DNA of 64,000 nucleotides from Sabellastarte sp. h YS-2021. Lineage: Eukaryota > Annelida > Polychaeta > Sabellida > Sabellidae. Shown here piece by piece: positions 42,121-52,138 of the stretch. The stretch's first letter is position 1, and each line of letters starts with the position of its first letter. The notes beneath the pieces are model-generated. The model saw nothing but the letters and a program-made list of their open reading frames with translations, was not told where the DNA came from and made no database searches. The stretch covers positions 106,534,221-106,598,220 of the forward strand of contig OZ024931.1 in the NCBI GenBank assembly GCA_964017235.1, read 5' to 3'. The position numbers and the translations under genes were made by a program.

Positions 42121-43165
42121 AAAAAATTATAACATAGGTTGAACTGCCTGATAAAAGTTGGTCAAAACGTCTGAAAAAACATGGTCGAAACCTCCGGTGG
42201 GTCAAAACATCTTGACACCGATGCTGCATAAGCATATATCCACGATGGATGATATTTCGATATGATGTGAATGGACAATGCAGAATATCACTAGGTACGG
42301 CAGCAGCCGTTAGATGGCGCTTGCGATTCACATTTGATTGTTTACCAAAAGTCAACCTCAGAACTGTGGTAAATACTACACCTCAAAAAACAGCCTTTTT
42401 AGGCATGTAAACAGCAAAAAATATTCATTTTTTAGCTGGATTCAGTTAGTATACATCCATACCTCCCTGTTTTGGTGCAGTTGAAGTGAAAAAGAATAGC
42501 AGGATTAAAAACTCAGGTTACTTTTCCTGTTTTTTCTATCAGATATGTGAAACTTGGACCTAAAAAAACCTTGGTTTGAGGCCCTTTAGGAGAAAAAAAC
42601 GTTCAATCAATGACTGAAAATTCCATTTAATTTGTACTTAGTACGTAATAAACATGTGTTTGCCAAAGAAATAACTTTCAATTCTTATTTTTTCTATATA
42701 TTCACCTACCATGCCTAATATCACATCCAACACAACCAATATTATCCGGCACAAAACAACAATAAATTCTCAAATTCACTGGTTCAATGTGACTGCATAT
42801 TCATTCTAAAATATTGTAAAAATGCCATCCAAAAACGAGGCTGAGAACTTATATTTTAAATGATTGAAAACGTGAATATACATCGTCACACTTCCTGTTA
42901 TCGTGTGTTTCTTATTATCGTGCACTAGTCCAGTTTTTGTTTACCAGGTGTTAACGGGTCAGTTTTTGCCACAATCTGTGAAGTTCAAGTGTCAAACCAT
43001 GTTATTTGGGGGGGGGGGGGGGGGGGGTTGAGCTGAGAAATCGGATGAAAACAGGTATTTTATCAAATTGGCCAAAATCTCTTAATATTTAGGCAATGTA
43101 AATTTTATAAGCCCCCACATCAAAGTTTTTCACTCCAGATTTGTCATAGTTTGAATTATTCCAAA
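42121..43165. other. Intergenic DNA with a G homopolymer
   Basis: Nothing recognised except a run of about 19 G near 43009-43027 (a C run on the other strand), which could form a quadruplex and is prone to length error. Confidence 0.5.
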
Positions 43166-43167
43166 AA

Positions 43168-44056
43168 GTATTACCGGGAACGCTAGTTATTATGCCCATG
43201 GGCGTTAAATGCAGATTTTTGTAGAAGTTGGGGATGGGCGTTTAATTGATTGTAATAAAAGTCAAATAAAGCACTAATACCTTAATTTCAGTGTATCTTT
43301 GATCTAACATGCAATTTTCTGGGATTTTTATTACCATTTCAACCTTCATTGTGGTGAACGATAATAGACTCCTATTTGCGGTTCTCCGTCGTAAATTCAA
43401 GGTAGAGATTAATGAGGGAAAAAGCTATAAAACACACCTTAAGTGGACAAATATATCATCTGATACCATTTACTATTGATCCAATAAATAACTTCTAATA
43501 AAGTCATTTTATTTTAATTTATTGTCAGTGCAGGTAAATTGCACGTTTAAGGAAACAATTACAGCTAGGCTTCGTGAAAAAGAAACTTTGAACTACCTTG
43601 ATAGAAAAAAAAGAAAAAAATGTTTAACACTCAATGTCTGTTCATCTTTTTCTAACTTTATTGCTTCAAACATTTTAACTAATAGTCTTTCGAAGTCCCT
43701 AGACCATTAAGAGTCATATAAAGTAAAATAAGTTATTTACTTAGAAAACTGAGAGCAGGAAATATGGGGACAAAACTTTTGAAAAAAAAAACGTCATCAG
43801 TAAGGCATTTACATGAACAAGATGTCTGATCAATAGCAGTTGCTAGGCACAGATCTGAGAGAAAGGACGTAACAATTTATGTTAGCAATACATGTGTTTT
43901 CATTTTAACAAATATATTTTTTCTCATATTTATGAAATAGTATGGTTTATGTCTGGTTTTGGGTCATTTTTTCGCATTTTCTGGTACATTTGATGAAAGT
44001 TGGGAGTGGCGTTTACTCAACTATGGGCATAACAACGAGCGGTTCCGGTATTACCT
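43168..44056. mobile_element. MITE with long terminal inverted repeats
   Basis: Left ATTACCGGGAACGCTAGTTA and TTATGCCCATGGGCGTT; right end is the imperfect complement (CAACTATGGGCATAACAACG, AGCGGTTCCGGTATTACC). About 890 bp, no transposase. Confidence 0.7.
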
Positions 44057-44138
44057 AATTATTTATTGTTTGCTTAGAAATTGGACTTTAAGGTTACCAT
44101 AAATTAATATGAGAATAAAAATCTTTGTGTGCACTGTA

Positions 44139-44624
44139 TACTGCTTTGCTACCAATTATCGCCGGGTACCAATTATCGCCACCAAGAAATAAACTGTTCA
44201 TATTTCATTACACCTGGGGACGGTGAATCGGACAGGACAGTGGAGTTGGACACCAATATAAATTGTACTCAATTTTTGTTTTAAAGCATAAATACATATG
44301 TGAACACATTCATACTTCTTGTGTTTTATATTGTTCTTGTATGTCTATTTCTTTTCAACACTGATATTCAATACAAATGTATTAGACACTATTTATATCG
44401 GTGTCCGAATCCACTGTCCTGTCCGATTTACTGTCCCCGGGTGTATCAGCTAAATATCTTCAAAGCCTTTTGATGCTTATTTGTTCCAATCAATTTAGAA
44501 ATGGTACCAAAAATAGCTATACTTTATTTACTACACTTGAAAGCTACTATTTGACAAGTTATGTCTATCTGAATTCTGTCTGGTGGTAATTGGTACCCGG
44601 TGATAATTGGTAGCAAGGCAGTAA
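44139..44624. mobile_element. MITE with direct-repeat-built terminal repeats (outer)
   Basis: The left terminal repeat contains two direct copies of ACCAATTATCGCC. The right end (GGTGGTAATTGGTACCCGGT, GATAATTGGTAGCAAGGCAG) is its complement. A second palindromic element sits inside. Confidence 0.75.
44209..44446. mobile_element. MITE nested in the preceding one
   Basis: Left ACACCTGGGGACGGTGAATC and GGACAGGACAGTGGAGTTGG. Right is the complement (CCACTGTCCTGTCCGATTTA, CTGTCCCCGGGTGT), about 45-bp arms. Non-coding. Confidence 0.75.
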
Positions 44625-44869
44625 TAGGAAGTGCCCTCTCTAGTGAATATAGACATGATCAATTTTAAAGATGCTAAACAGCAATTGAAATACCGTAGTT
44701 TCTTTTATGCACAAACTTTATAAGGTATTTAAAGAGATGCATGGACAGTTCCGCAAACTGAAGCATGTGGGGTCAATTCTTTGCTCAATATTGCATTGTC
44801 TGTTAGGCGCACGGTAACCGGTGGTTCGAGGACGGTACTGTATCGACGTACATCGGCTAGTGGCTTTCT

Positions 44870-44976
44870 ACCAGTGAACGCCCGCCTACTATTTCTTTGT
44901 TGGGGATCAAGGACAAATGCTTCTATTTAACTACAAAATGGGCATTCACTGGTATTTCCGTTTTGCGGTAGAAACG
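44870..44976. repeat. Short inverted repeat
   Basis: TACCAGTGAACGCCC near 44870 and GGGCATTCACTGGTA near 44941 are complementary. The sequence resembles the arms of the elements at 44139, 47490 and 48208. Confidence 0.5.
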
Positions 44977-45067
44977 GCCGATAATAGATCTAAATTATAA
45001 AAATAGAAAAAGAAGAAAGAAGGGTGACTACTGAGTGCATTATAGTCAGGATAATAACCAAGAAGAA

Positions 45068-45330
45068 TCACACAAATTGGTTTATGCCCATGGGAGCCAG
45101 AGAGTGCAGTTTAAATATCCAGGACAACTCAATACGCCTACGCTTGGAAGTATTGGATGCTTCAAACTTTGGTGTACACCACTCTAGCACAGAGAATTGC
45201 ATGTTTTTGTGATTATGTCCATCACTTGTGAAGTGACGTGAGACAGGGGTGTCTATTTTATCTGCCTTTTGTACAGAATGTCTGTGTTCATACATTCTTT
45301 GTCTAAATGCATGTATGAACACAGACATGT
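45068..45330 (-). pseudogene. GIY-YIG endonuclease fragment of a Penelope-like element
   Basis: Reads RQRMYEHRHSVQKADKIDTP, VSRHFTSDGHNHKNMQFSVL and ELSWIFKLHSLAPMGINQF. This is the C-terminal half of the GIY-YIG domain used by Penelope-like retroelements (EHR, TPVxxHF, GH, E..WI..L, GIN motifs). The reverse transcriptase and the GIY-YIG start are missing. A similar domain occurs in a few other elements, so the source is probable rather than certain. Confidence 0.7.
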
Positions 45331-45392
45331 GTGACATGTATGACACTAAGTCATTTTTAGTACTTGGATGGTTAAAATCATAAATAACAAGT

Positions 45393-46487
45393 ATGGATAA
45401 AAACAATTATAAATGTGGTCATTGCAACCAAGGTTTTAAACACAAGTCAAGTTTAAGACGCCACATTAATACTATCCACAACCAGAAAAGGTTTATCTGT
45501 GGAATTTGCAACAAGAAATATACCAGAAATGTGGATTATATCAGCCACATAACCAAGAATCATCCACCTCTAATAATGAAACAGGGGCCCGAGAATGTCA
45601 CTTATGACAAACCAACCAGCTCTACAATGATGGAAGCCAACACCACAAACCATCAACCCCAGGCCACCACAAGTAACTATCACTCTTTAGAGGCCACTAC
45701 AAATGCCATAACAGGGGTCACTGACTGCGAAACAATCTTAACAAAAGACCTTGAATTAAGCGACGACGAGTCACAACCTGCTCCACTGGCACCACCTAAA
45801 GTCTGTATGGGAGTCAATACAGAAAAAAGTTTTCCCACTGAAGAAAACAAAGGTAGCAACACTTCACCAATAGGGATTTACAACCTAACCCCTGTCACAT
45901 CGGCCCTCTTCTCAACACACAATCTGCCAGAAGAAGCCAAGACCACTTTAAAAGTGTCAACCAAGACCACCACCCAGATTGGATGTGTTCCTGTCGTTTT
46001 TCAGAAAAATAAGGCAGCTCAAACCGACATCCAGAAGTGCCAGGATTGTAGTTACAACGAACACCTCATAGTTGAGCGACAGCAATATATAATCGATGAT
46101 GCTGTTCGCAATACCCAGCCAAATCATATAGAGCCAGTTACTTCCAGGGAGGACCGACAGAACATGCCACTCCCATGCACAGCCAGGTATTGGAAGTGGT
46201 TTTCCAGACTGAGGCCTAGCCTAATACCCAGAACCCCTAAGGAGTTCCCTAAAGCTGTCAGATCCCCAACTTACACAAAAAGCGAGATTAAGATCACCAG
46301 CAAACAATCTGTAATGACAAATAGCAATGTGAGGAAACCAAGCACATTGACAATTGACAATTCGACTTATGAGGCAATATGTAGCCGAAAGCCCACAAGA
46401 CCAACACTAGTCACCTCACCAAGGAAACTGGTACTACCACCACCACCACAAGATGGAAGCTGGTCTTACACCACCACCAGATTTTAA
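45393..46487 (+). CDS. C2H2 zinc-finger protein, intronless
   Basis: 364 codons open in AT-rich DNA. Residues 6-58 hold two C2H2 fingers: YKCGHCNQGFKHKSSLRRH (with HNTIH-type end) and FICGICNKKYTRNVDYISH. The rest is Thr/Pro/Ser-rich and low in structure, with a CxxC (KCQDCSYNE) near residue 215, an aromatic-basic patch ARYWKWFSRLRPSLIP near 265, and a proline-rich end PPPPQDGSWSYTTTRF. It may bind nucleic acid. It begins beside a Penelope-like fragment, in opposite orientation, and ends at a very AT-rich tract. It could be a young host gene or a transposon or virus-derived ORF; no family could be assigned. The start ATG is the first in frame and directly precedes the first finger. Confidence 0.6.
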   Translation: MDKNNYKCGHCNQGFKHKSSLRRHINTIHNQKRFICGICNKKYTRNVDYISHITKNHPPLIMKQGPENVTYDKPTSSTMMEANTTNHQPQATTSNYHSLEATTNAITGVTDCETILTKDLELSDDESQPAPLAPPKVCMGVNTEKSFPTEENKGSNTSPIGIYNLTPVTSALFSTHNLPEEAKTTLKVSTKTTTQIGCVPVVFQKNKAAQTDIQKCQDCSYNEHLIVERQQYIIDDAVRNTQPNHIEPVTSREDRQNMPLPCTARYWKWFSRLRPSLIPRTPKEFPKAVRSPTYTKSEIKITSKQSVMTNSNVRKPSTLTIDNSTYEAICSRKPTRPTLVTSPRKLVLPPPPQDGSWSYTTTRF

Positions 46488-46489
46488 AA

Positions 46490-47100
46490 TAGTGAACACT
46501 ATTTTATAGACAAAGACAATAATAACATAATTTATTATTTTATACTGATTTTATTATACTGTACAAAAACACAACATAAATATATTCATATGTATAAAAT
46601 ATATTTAAATATTTGGAGTATTTTAAACCAATATTATTTATAACTAATTAACTAAACACAAATTAGTTAATATTAAAAATAAATACACATACTAATATTA
46701 TATATAATAATTAAAGTTATTTTTATTTTTTAACATATATTAAAAATAATATAACTACCTATTATAAAAATAAAGATAATATGGTGAATAAAGCTTATTA
46801 AAATAAATATTTCTACGACTCAAACTTGTCTCTGTATGACTTATATTATGAATTATATTCACAAAAGAATATAATTACATAAGGAAGCATAATAATAAAA
46901 TTTTAATGAAGCTAACAACTACTCTCATTTGGATGGAACCTATAAATAGAGATTTAACAAAAGCCTGGTAATGAGATACCCATACTCACCATCAATTACG
47001 AAATGAGGACAATACAGTTGTATTTTTATAGTACTTAAATCTGAGTGAAAAAATCAATAATCAAAATATACATGATAATTGAGACACATTCACTCCACAC
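46490..47100. other. AT-rich intergenic tract
   Basis: Composition is dominated by A and T with ATATTTAAATATTT-like palindromes. No gene seen. A small GC-rich patch with CTGAACCAGGTTCTGAACCA follows at about 47110-47190. Confidence 0.5.
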
Positions 47101-47489
47101 TTCAGGAATCCCCTACGCAACCTGGAGCCTGCAACCAGGCTCCTGAACCGGCTCTGAACCAGGTTCTGAACCAGGGGCTCCCCCTGTGGAAGCCAAAAGT
47201 ACCTTAGGGACCAAGAACCTGAATATCTCATAGCCTCTGATGAGACTGAGAATAATTTTACCAGTCGAAATACAATTTACCCAGAGTAAATTATATCAGG
47301 CAGATAAACAAAGCTTATCAACCTTCAAGTCTTTGCACAAGCAGGAAGTAGACCTTTTTATTTATAAAAATAGAAAGCTTTGAAAAAATAAAACAACATG
47401 TGCCTCAGTCAAAAATTGCAGTTTATATTATTTGACAATCTGTTGTTAAAAGAATAAAATATAAAGCTGTAAATATAATTTAAATCAAT

Positions 47490-48178
47490 AGTGGTGGTGG
47501 ACCAATTCATGCCCGTGTACCAATTCACGCCCACCCCTGAATTTATCCAAAACAATCACAGTTAAACAATATATTACAAATGTATATGATCAATTTGACA
47601 ATTATCTATGATGTGGTTAGACGTGGTTACCTCGGCTCTACTTACTTGCATGTAGAGCCGTGGCACGACCCCACATAGAACTGGAGATTTGCAAAAAAAT
47701 CTTTTTCTGTTGAATAAAACTTGAAAAAATGACTGAAAATGGTTTAATATAATTAGAACCAGTTGATATTTAGCCAAGGACACAACAAATACAATACTTG
47801 TACAAAATATATCCAATTTAACACAGATTTTATAATAAAAAACATTTTCAAATTTTTGGAGAAATGGTCCAAAAACCCTGGAATATCAGGAAATGTCATT
47901 TATTTTTTGTCAAACATGTTGATTGAATGTTGAAGAAAATGAAACAAAATAGTTGTGGGAACAGTTATGTGTACACATTTGTATGATATTTGTGTTTTAT
48001 GCAAATCTCCAGTTCTATGTAGGGTCGTGCCACGGCTCTACACGCAAGTAAAGTAGAGCCGAGGTAACCACGTCTATGATGTGGTAAACATTTTCTCTAT
48101 GAAAAATTATAAATCTTCAAGAAAATTGGGGGTGGGCCTGAATTGGTGCCCGGGCGTGAACTGGTCCACCACCACTTT
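47490..48178. mobile_element. MITE with direct-repeat-built terminal repeats (outer)
   Basis: The left arm GTGGTGGTGGACCAATTCAT, GCCCGTGTACCAATTCACGC carries two direct copies of ACCAATTCAYGCCC. The right arm (GGGTGGGCCTGAATTGGTGC, CCGGGCGTGAACTGGTCCAC) is its complement. It contains another palindromic element. Confidence 0.75.
47618..48077. mobile_element. Palindromic MITE nested in the preceding one
   Basis: Arms of about 80 bp: AGACGTGGTTACCTCGGCTC, GTAGAGCCGTGGCACGACCC and AGAACTGGAGATTTGC on the left, complement on the right. A partial relative lies at 39560-39790. Confidence 0.8.
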
Positions 48179-48207
48179 ATTAGCTGCAGCCTGGGCATTT
48201 ACTGGTA

Positions 48208-48425
48208 CTGCTCAACCAGTGAATTTCGTCACCCCAGTGAAGTTCGTCACTCACATTTTATGACAGTATTAAAACTTCTTTACTACGATCTTCCTGCAAA
48301 CAATTATACCTTGCTCTCAAAGGCAAGTATTCCACTTTTTAAAATGTGGATATTGCTAGTCCTTGAATGCTTTTATAGCAGGTGACGAACTTCACTGGGG
48401 TGACGAAATTCACTGGCAGTAGAGT
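48208..48425. mobile_element. MITE with direct-repeat-built terminal repeats
   Basis: The left arm holds CCAGTGAATTTCGTCACC and CCAGTGAAGTTCGTCAC in tandem. The right arm (GTGACGAACTTCACTGGGGT, GACGAAATTCACTGGCAGTA) is the complement. About 215 bp. Confidence 0.8.
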
Positions 48426-48639
48426 GCCACTATAACCACTATATGTCAAAATCGACTCGGGCTGAGTGCAAAAATAACAGGAATTATTGAAAGAAAACGT
48501 TATGGTTAGAGTCCCGATATCTTATTAATAATTCTATGGACCATGCTAGTTCTTTAGTTGACTTCATGATAGATATCTTCAAAACAAACTTTTGTAATTT
48601 GCGCTTCGGATCATGTGACTTCCCTCTGGTGGATCGTGC

Positions 48640-49550
48640 TAAAGAAGGGTTCTTCCTAAAAGTCGGACAAAAGCGGCGATTCTGTCGCCGCTTGGACTAA
48701 TATCGGCGATGTTAATTTTAATTGGGAAGAAGTGAGGAGGGGTAGATGGCCACCCATGGTTGTACACCCACAGAGTGATGAAAACGTGAGGCTACAATGG
48801 GGTTTCTAACAATATTTTACAAATATATAATTAAGAGCCACAAGCGGCGATTTATTTCTGTCCAACTTGGAAATGAGGAGGGGGTGTGGGGCGGCGATGG
48901 AGATGCTTTATTTTCAGTGGTATTAAATATTTCTAGAAAACCCCCACCTGGGGCCTCATGTTTCCTCAGCCACAAGTGGCGATCGACTTTGTTTCTGTCC
49001 AACTTGGAAATGGGGAGGGGGTGTTGGGGGACGTCAATGAGGAAGGGTATAGTTGGCCAGCAGTTTATTGTCCAAGGCAAGCGGTGATGGCTGTGATGTC
49101 TTTTATTTGTAAAATATTTCAGGAGGTGATCTCTGTCAGTTTATTATATATTTTTAGAAAAAACAATTTTAATTTGTAAAATCTTGCAGGAAAGCCCCCA
49201 TCTGGAGCCTCATCTTTCTTCATTAACATATGATGTACAAATCCACGAGCTGTGTCAGTTTATTAAATATTTCTAGAAAACCCCCACCTGGAGCCTCATA
49301 TGTTTCCTCAATTAACAGCCACAAGTGGCGATCGCCTTTATTTCTGTCCAGTTTGGAAATGGCGAGCCCCTATATAACCCTCTTGCATTTGATTGGCTAA
49401 ATTAATGCATAACACAGCCCCTCCCCCACCCTCCCAAACCTGTCACCGCTGCCCCCCCCCCATCCCATCGCCGCTATCGCCGCTTAGTCCAAGTAGAATT
49501 CCAAGTTGGACAGAAGTCCGAGTTTTAGAATGTACCCTAAAGAAGAGGGG
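48640..49550. repeat. Composite repeat with GGCGAT blocks
   Basis: AAGCGGCGATTTATTTCTGT / TCCAACTTGGAAATG-type blocks recur at about 48841, 48972 and 49324. AAACCCCCACCTGGGGCCTC-type blocks recur at about 48940, 49195 and 49278. The left end (GTCGGACAAAAGCGGCGATT) and right end (GCCGCTTAGTCCAAG...GTCCGAG) are loosely inverted. No protein. Confidence 0.6.
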
Positions 49551-49571
49551 AAAAAAGTTCAGGTCTGTCTG

Positions 49572-49983
49572 ATACATTAGGCGTATTTTACAACCGTAAT
49601 CCGTTGAATCTAGATTCAGATTTGGATTCTTTGGATTGGCTAAATTTGTGAAATACAATTTTCTGTAGATCTGAATCCAAATTTAAAACATAACATAAAC
49701 AAACATAAATATCATATATTATTACAAATTAAGTTGCAGTAATATAATATTATAATATCACAGTACAATAAAGCTTTGCCAAATGTTAAAATTTCCTGTC
49801 ACATGTTGCCACCATTAATTTTTAAAGAATTATGGGTAATCCAAGCAATCTGCATCTGTTGATCTACCTCGAGAGGTAGATCAGTGGATTATGAATCCGG
49901 ATTCAGATTCAAGCCACTACACAAGCAAATCTGTTGATCTTACGAATCTAGATTCAACGGATTACGGTTGTGAAATATGCCTA
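49572..49983. mobile_element. MITE with long terminal inverted repeats
   Basis: Left GGCGTATTTTACAACCGTAA and TCCGTTGAATCTAGATTCA; right is the near-perfect complement (TGAATCTAGATTCAACGGAT, TACGGTTGTGAAATATGCC). The interior repeats GATTCAGATT blocks. Confidence 0.8.
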
Positions 49984-49989
49984 GCGGTA

Positions 49990-51225
49990 CAAGGGGAAAT
50001 TCAAGATTAGTTTTATGATAAGTAACCAAAAGTTATTGATAACTGAGATAAGTAAAATAATCTTAGCATATCTTATTTAAACTTACGATGTAGCTGAACA
50101 TGCTACACATAATAATTAACATTATGATGGTTGTTTTCTATTAAAATGGTCCAATTATTGAGTATTTCATGTGGTTTAAAAACCTACACTTATTAATTTT
50201 TATTAAGATCACCCAATTATTGAGTATTTTACAGCGATTTTAACATAGTTTTTGATCATCCAATATATGCAATTTTTCTATATATGTTGCTACTCACTTT
50301 CTAATTTAAAAAGCAATACAAAATCATTTTACCGATAATAAGGGACGAGTTTGTAGTTTGTATCATTAAAGCCACCCAAAATTTGAGCATTCTACACATA
50401 CTAAGGGAATTTATTAAAATCCAGTCATATTTAAGACATTTTTCTATAACTTTAAGAATGCAATATGCTATAAAATTTATACTTATGTCACAAATTTCAC
50501 CATTCCAGATTTTTATCTGACAGACGTAAACTGTTTCGTGAATTCCATGATTTTATCTTAAACTTAGACTTAAAATGTTTCATGAATCCCAGTCCTGGTA
50601 TTTTAGCCCCAAGAAGACAGCCCTATGGTTAAGGATGAGATCTGACAAAAAAATGTTAGAGCAAATTTAGAAATTTTAGTAAGAAATATTTCTATGATTT
50701 TTTTAACTGTAAAACCATGGCACTTTTCTGACAAGCTCTCTAGGATTCACAAATGGCTGCAGATCTGAAAATTGTGTTAACAGGAAATAAATTATTTTTC
50801 ATTTATGTGATATTTTCCTGGAGCACAATTACAAACAAGTGAAATAGATTTGAGACTTTCGTATCTTATATCAACATTACCAAGGAAAAGATAAAAAGTC
50901 ATGTTATCAATTATTTTTTAAGGATTTCGACATCTTGTTTTTGTTTTTTGGATACTTTTTTAAGCAGACAAGAACAAAATATAGCAAAACTATGACTCAC
51001 ATTCCTACATTTTTATAGAAAGTGTAATGAGAAATAAATTTAAAAACTTCAATCTTAAGAAACATCTTTCATAACATCATTGAAATCCCTGAATATATAA
51101 TCATTCAATAATCATGGCCAAAACAAAAAAGGCAAGTTAAATTATGATATTGATTTTGGTTTGTCCCAAGGATCCCTTACATTGATATATATTTCATAGT
51201 CACTTTAACATAAAGTGGTTTTTTT
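49990..51225. other. Intergenic DNA, nothing recognised
   Basis: AT-rich; no coding, RNA or transposon signal supported. Confidence 0.5.
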
Positions 51226-51228
51226 TGT

Positions 51229-51430
51229 AGTGGGTCATGATGGCACAGTGCAAACACATTGATCTCCCACTTCTGAGATTGGGGTTCGAATCCCATGCAG
51301 TACCCTCCTCACAAAGGAAAACTGGTAGTTGCTTGCTATTGGTCGGCAGTTTAAAGTATACAGAACCTTGACCAATTGTATGCAATGGATTTCTCTGCCT
51401 TTTTCACTATTTGTCACAATATAACTGAGA
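51229..51430 (+). mobile_element. tRNA-derived SINE, old copy
   Basis: Diverged relative of the other three: TGATGGCACAGTGCAAACAC, B box GGGGTTCGAATCCCATG, CTGGTAGTTGCTTGCTATTG and GGTCGGCAGTTTAAAGTATA. No clear target duplication. Confidence 0.7.
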
Positions 51431-51599
51431 TAGGAATTAAGGGACTTGGTGTGATGTAAAATTAAATAACCTCAAAGGTATTTTATTATTTGGATAACAT
51501 CTAGATTGACCTTGGGCTTAGACACTCTCGTTAAACATATTATCATTAATTATAAAGACCAGAAGTGCGCAATGAACCAAAATCCGTCTGTGCGCATAG

Positions 51600-52138
51600 A
51601 ATCAGCTGGGAGTAAAACCTACAAAAACGGCCCGATGAAAAATGGAAGTGCTGTTTTGATTGCTCGATTGTATGTTGGTAGTAAAATCATCTTCTTTTAC
51701 GAGAGCGATCATGCATTCAAAACAATATGGCGGCGTCCTTATTTGTGTCACCTCATAAAAATAAATTGATATTTCTTTCAACCAGGTAGGCCGGTCTTTA
51801 TAATAGTAATAAATACCTCATGCTCGGGCGTTTGTTACAGGATATATGCCTGGCAAAAATTCCTTAATAATGCATTCGTGCCTGACAGTGCTCTGGCATT
51901 ATTTGAAATTTTTGCCGGGCATATATCCTGTAACAAATGCCCTCACACTCAGTATTTATTACTACAATAACAGCTCACTGAAAAACGGAAGTGCTGTTTC
52001 GATTTCTCAATTGTATGTTGGTAGTAAAGTCGTCTGCTTTTACGAGAGTGATCATGCATTCAAAACAATATGGCGGTGTCCTTGCTCGTGCCACCTCATA
52101 AAAATAAAGGGATATTTCTTGAAACCAGGTAGGCCGGT
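51600..52138. repeat. Tandem duplication of about 380 bp, second unit interrupted
   Basis: GAAGTGCTGTTTNGATT, TTGTATGTTGGTAGTAAA, GATCATGCATTCAAAACAAT and ACCAGGTAGGCCGGT occur at 51646-51795 and again at 51986-52138. The second unit resumes at 53896 after the Ulp1 transposon. Confidence 0.85.
51803..51972. mobile_element. Palindromic MITE
   Basis: Arms TAGTAATAAATACCTCATGC, GTTTGTTACAGGATATATGC and the complement GCATATATCCTGTAACAAAT, AGTATTTATTACTA. A partial copy lies at 53909-53985. Confidence 0.75.
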
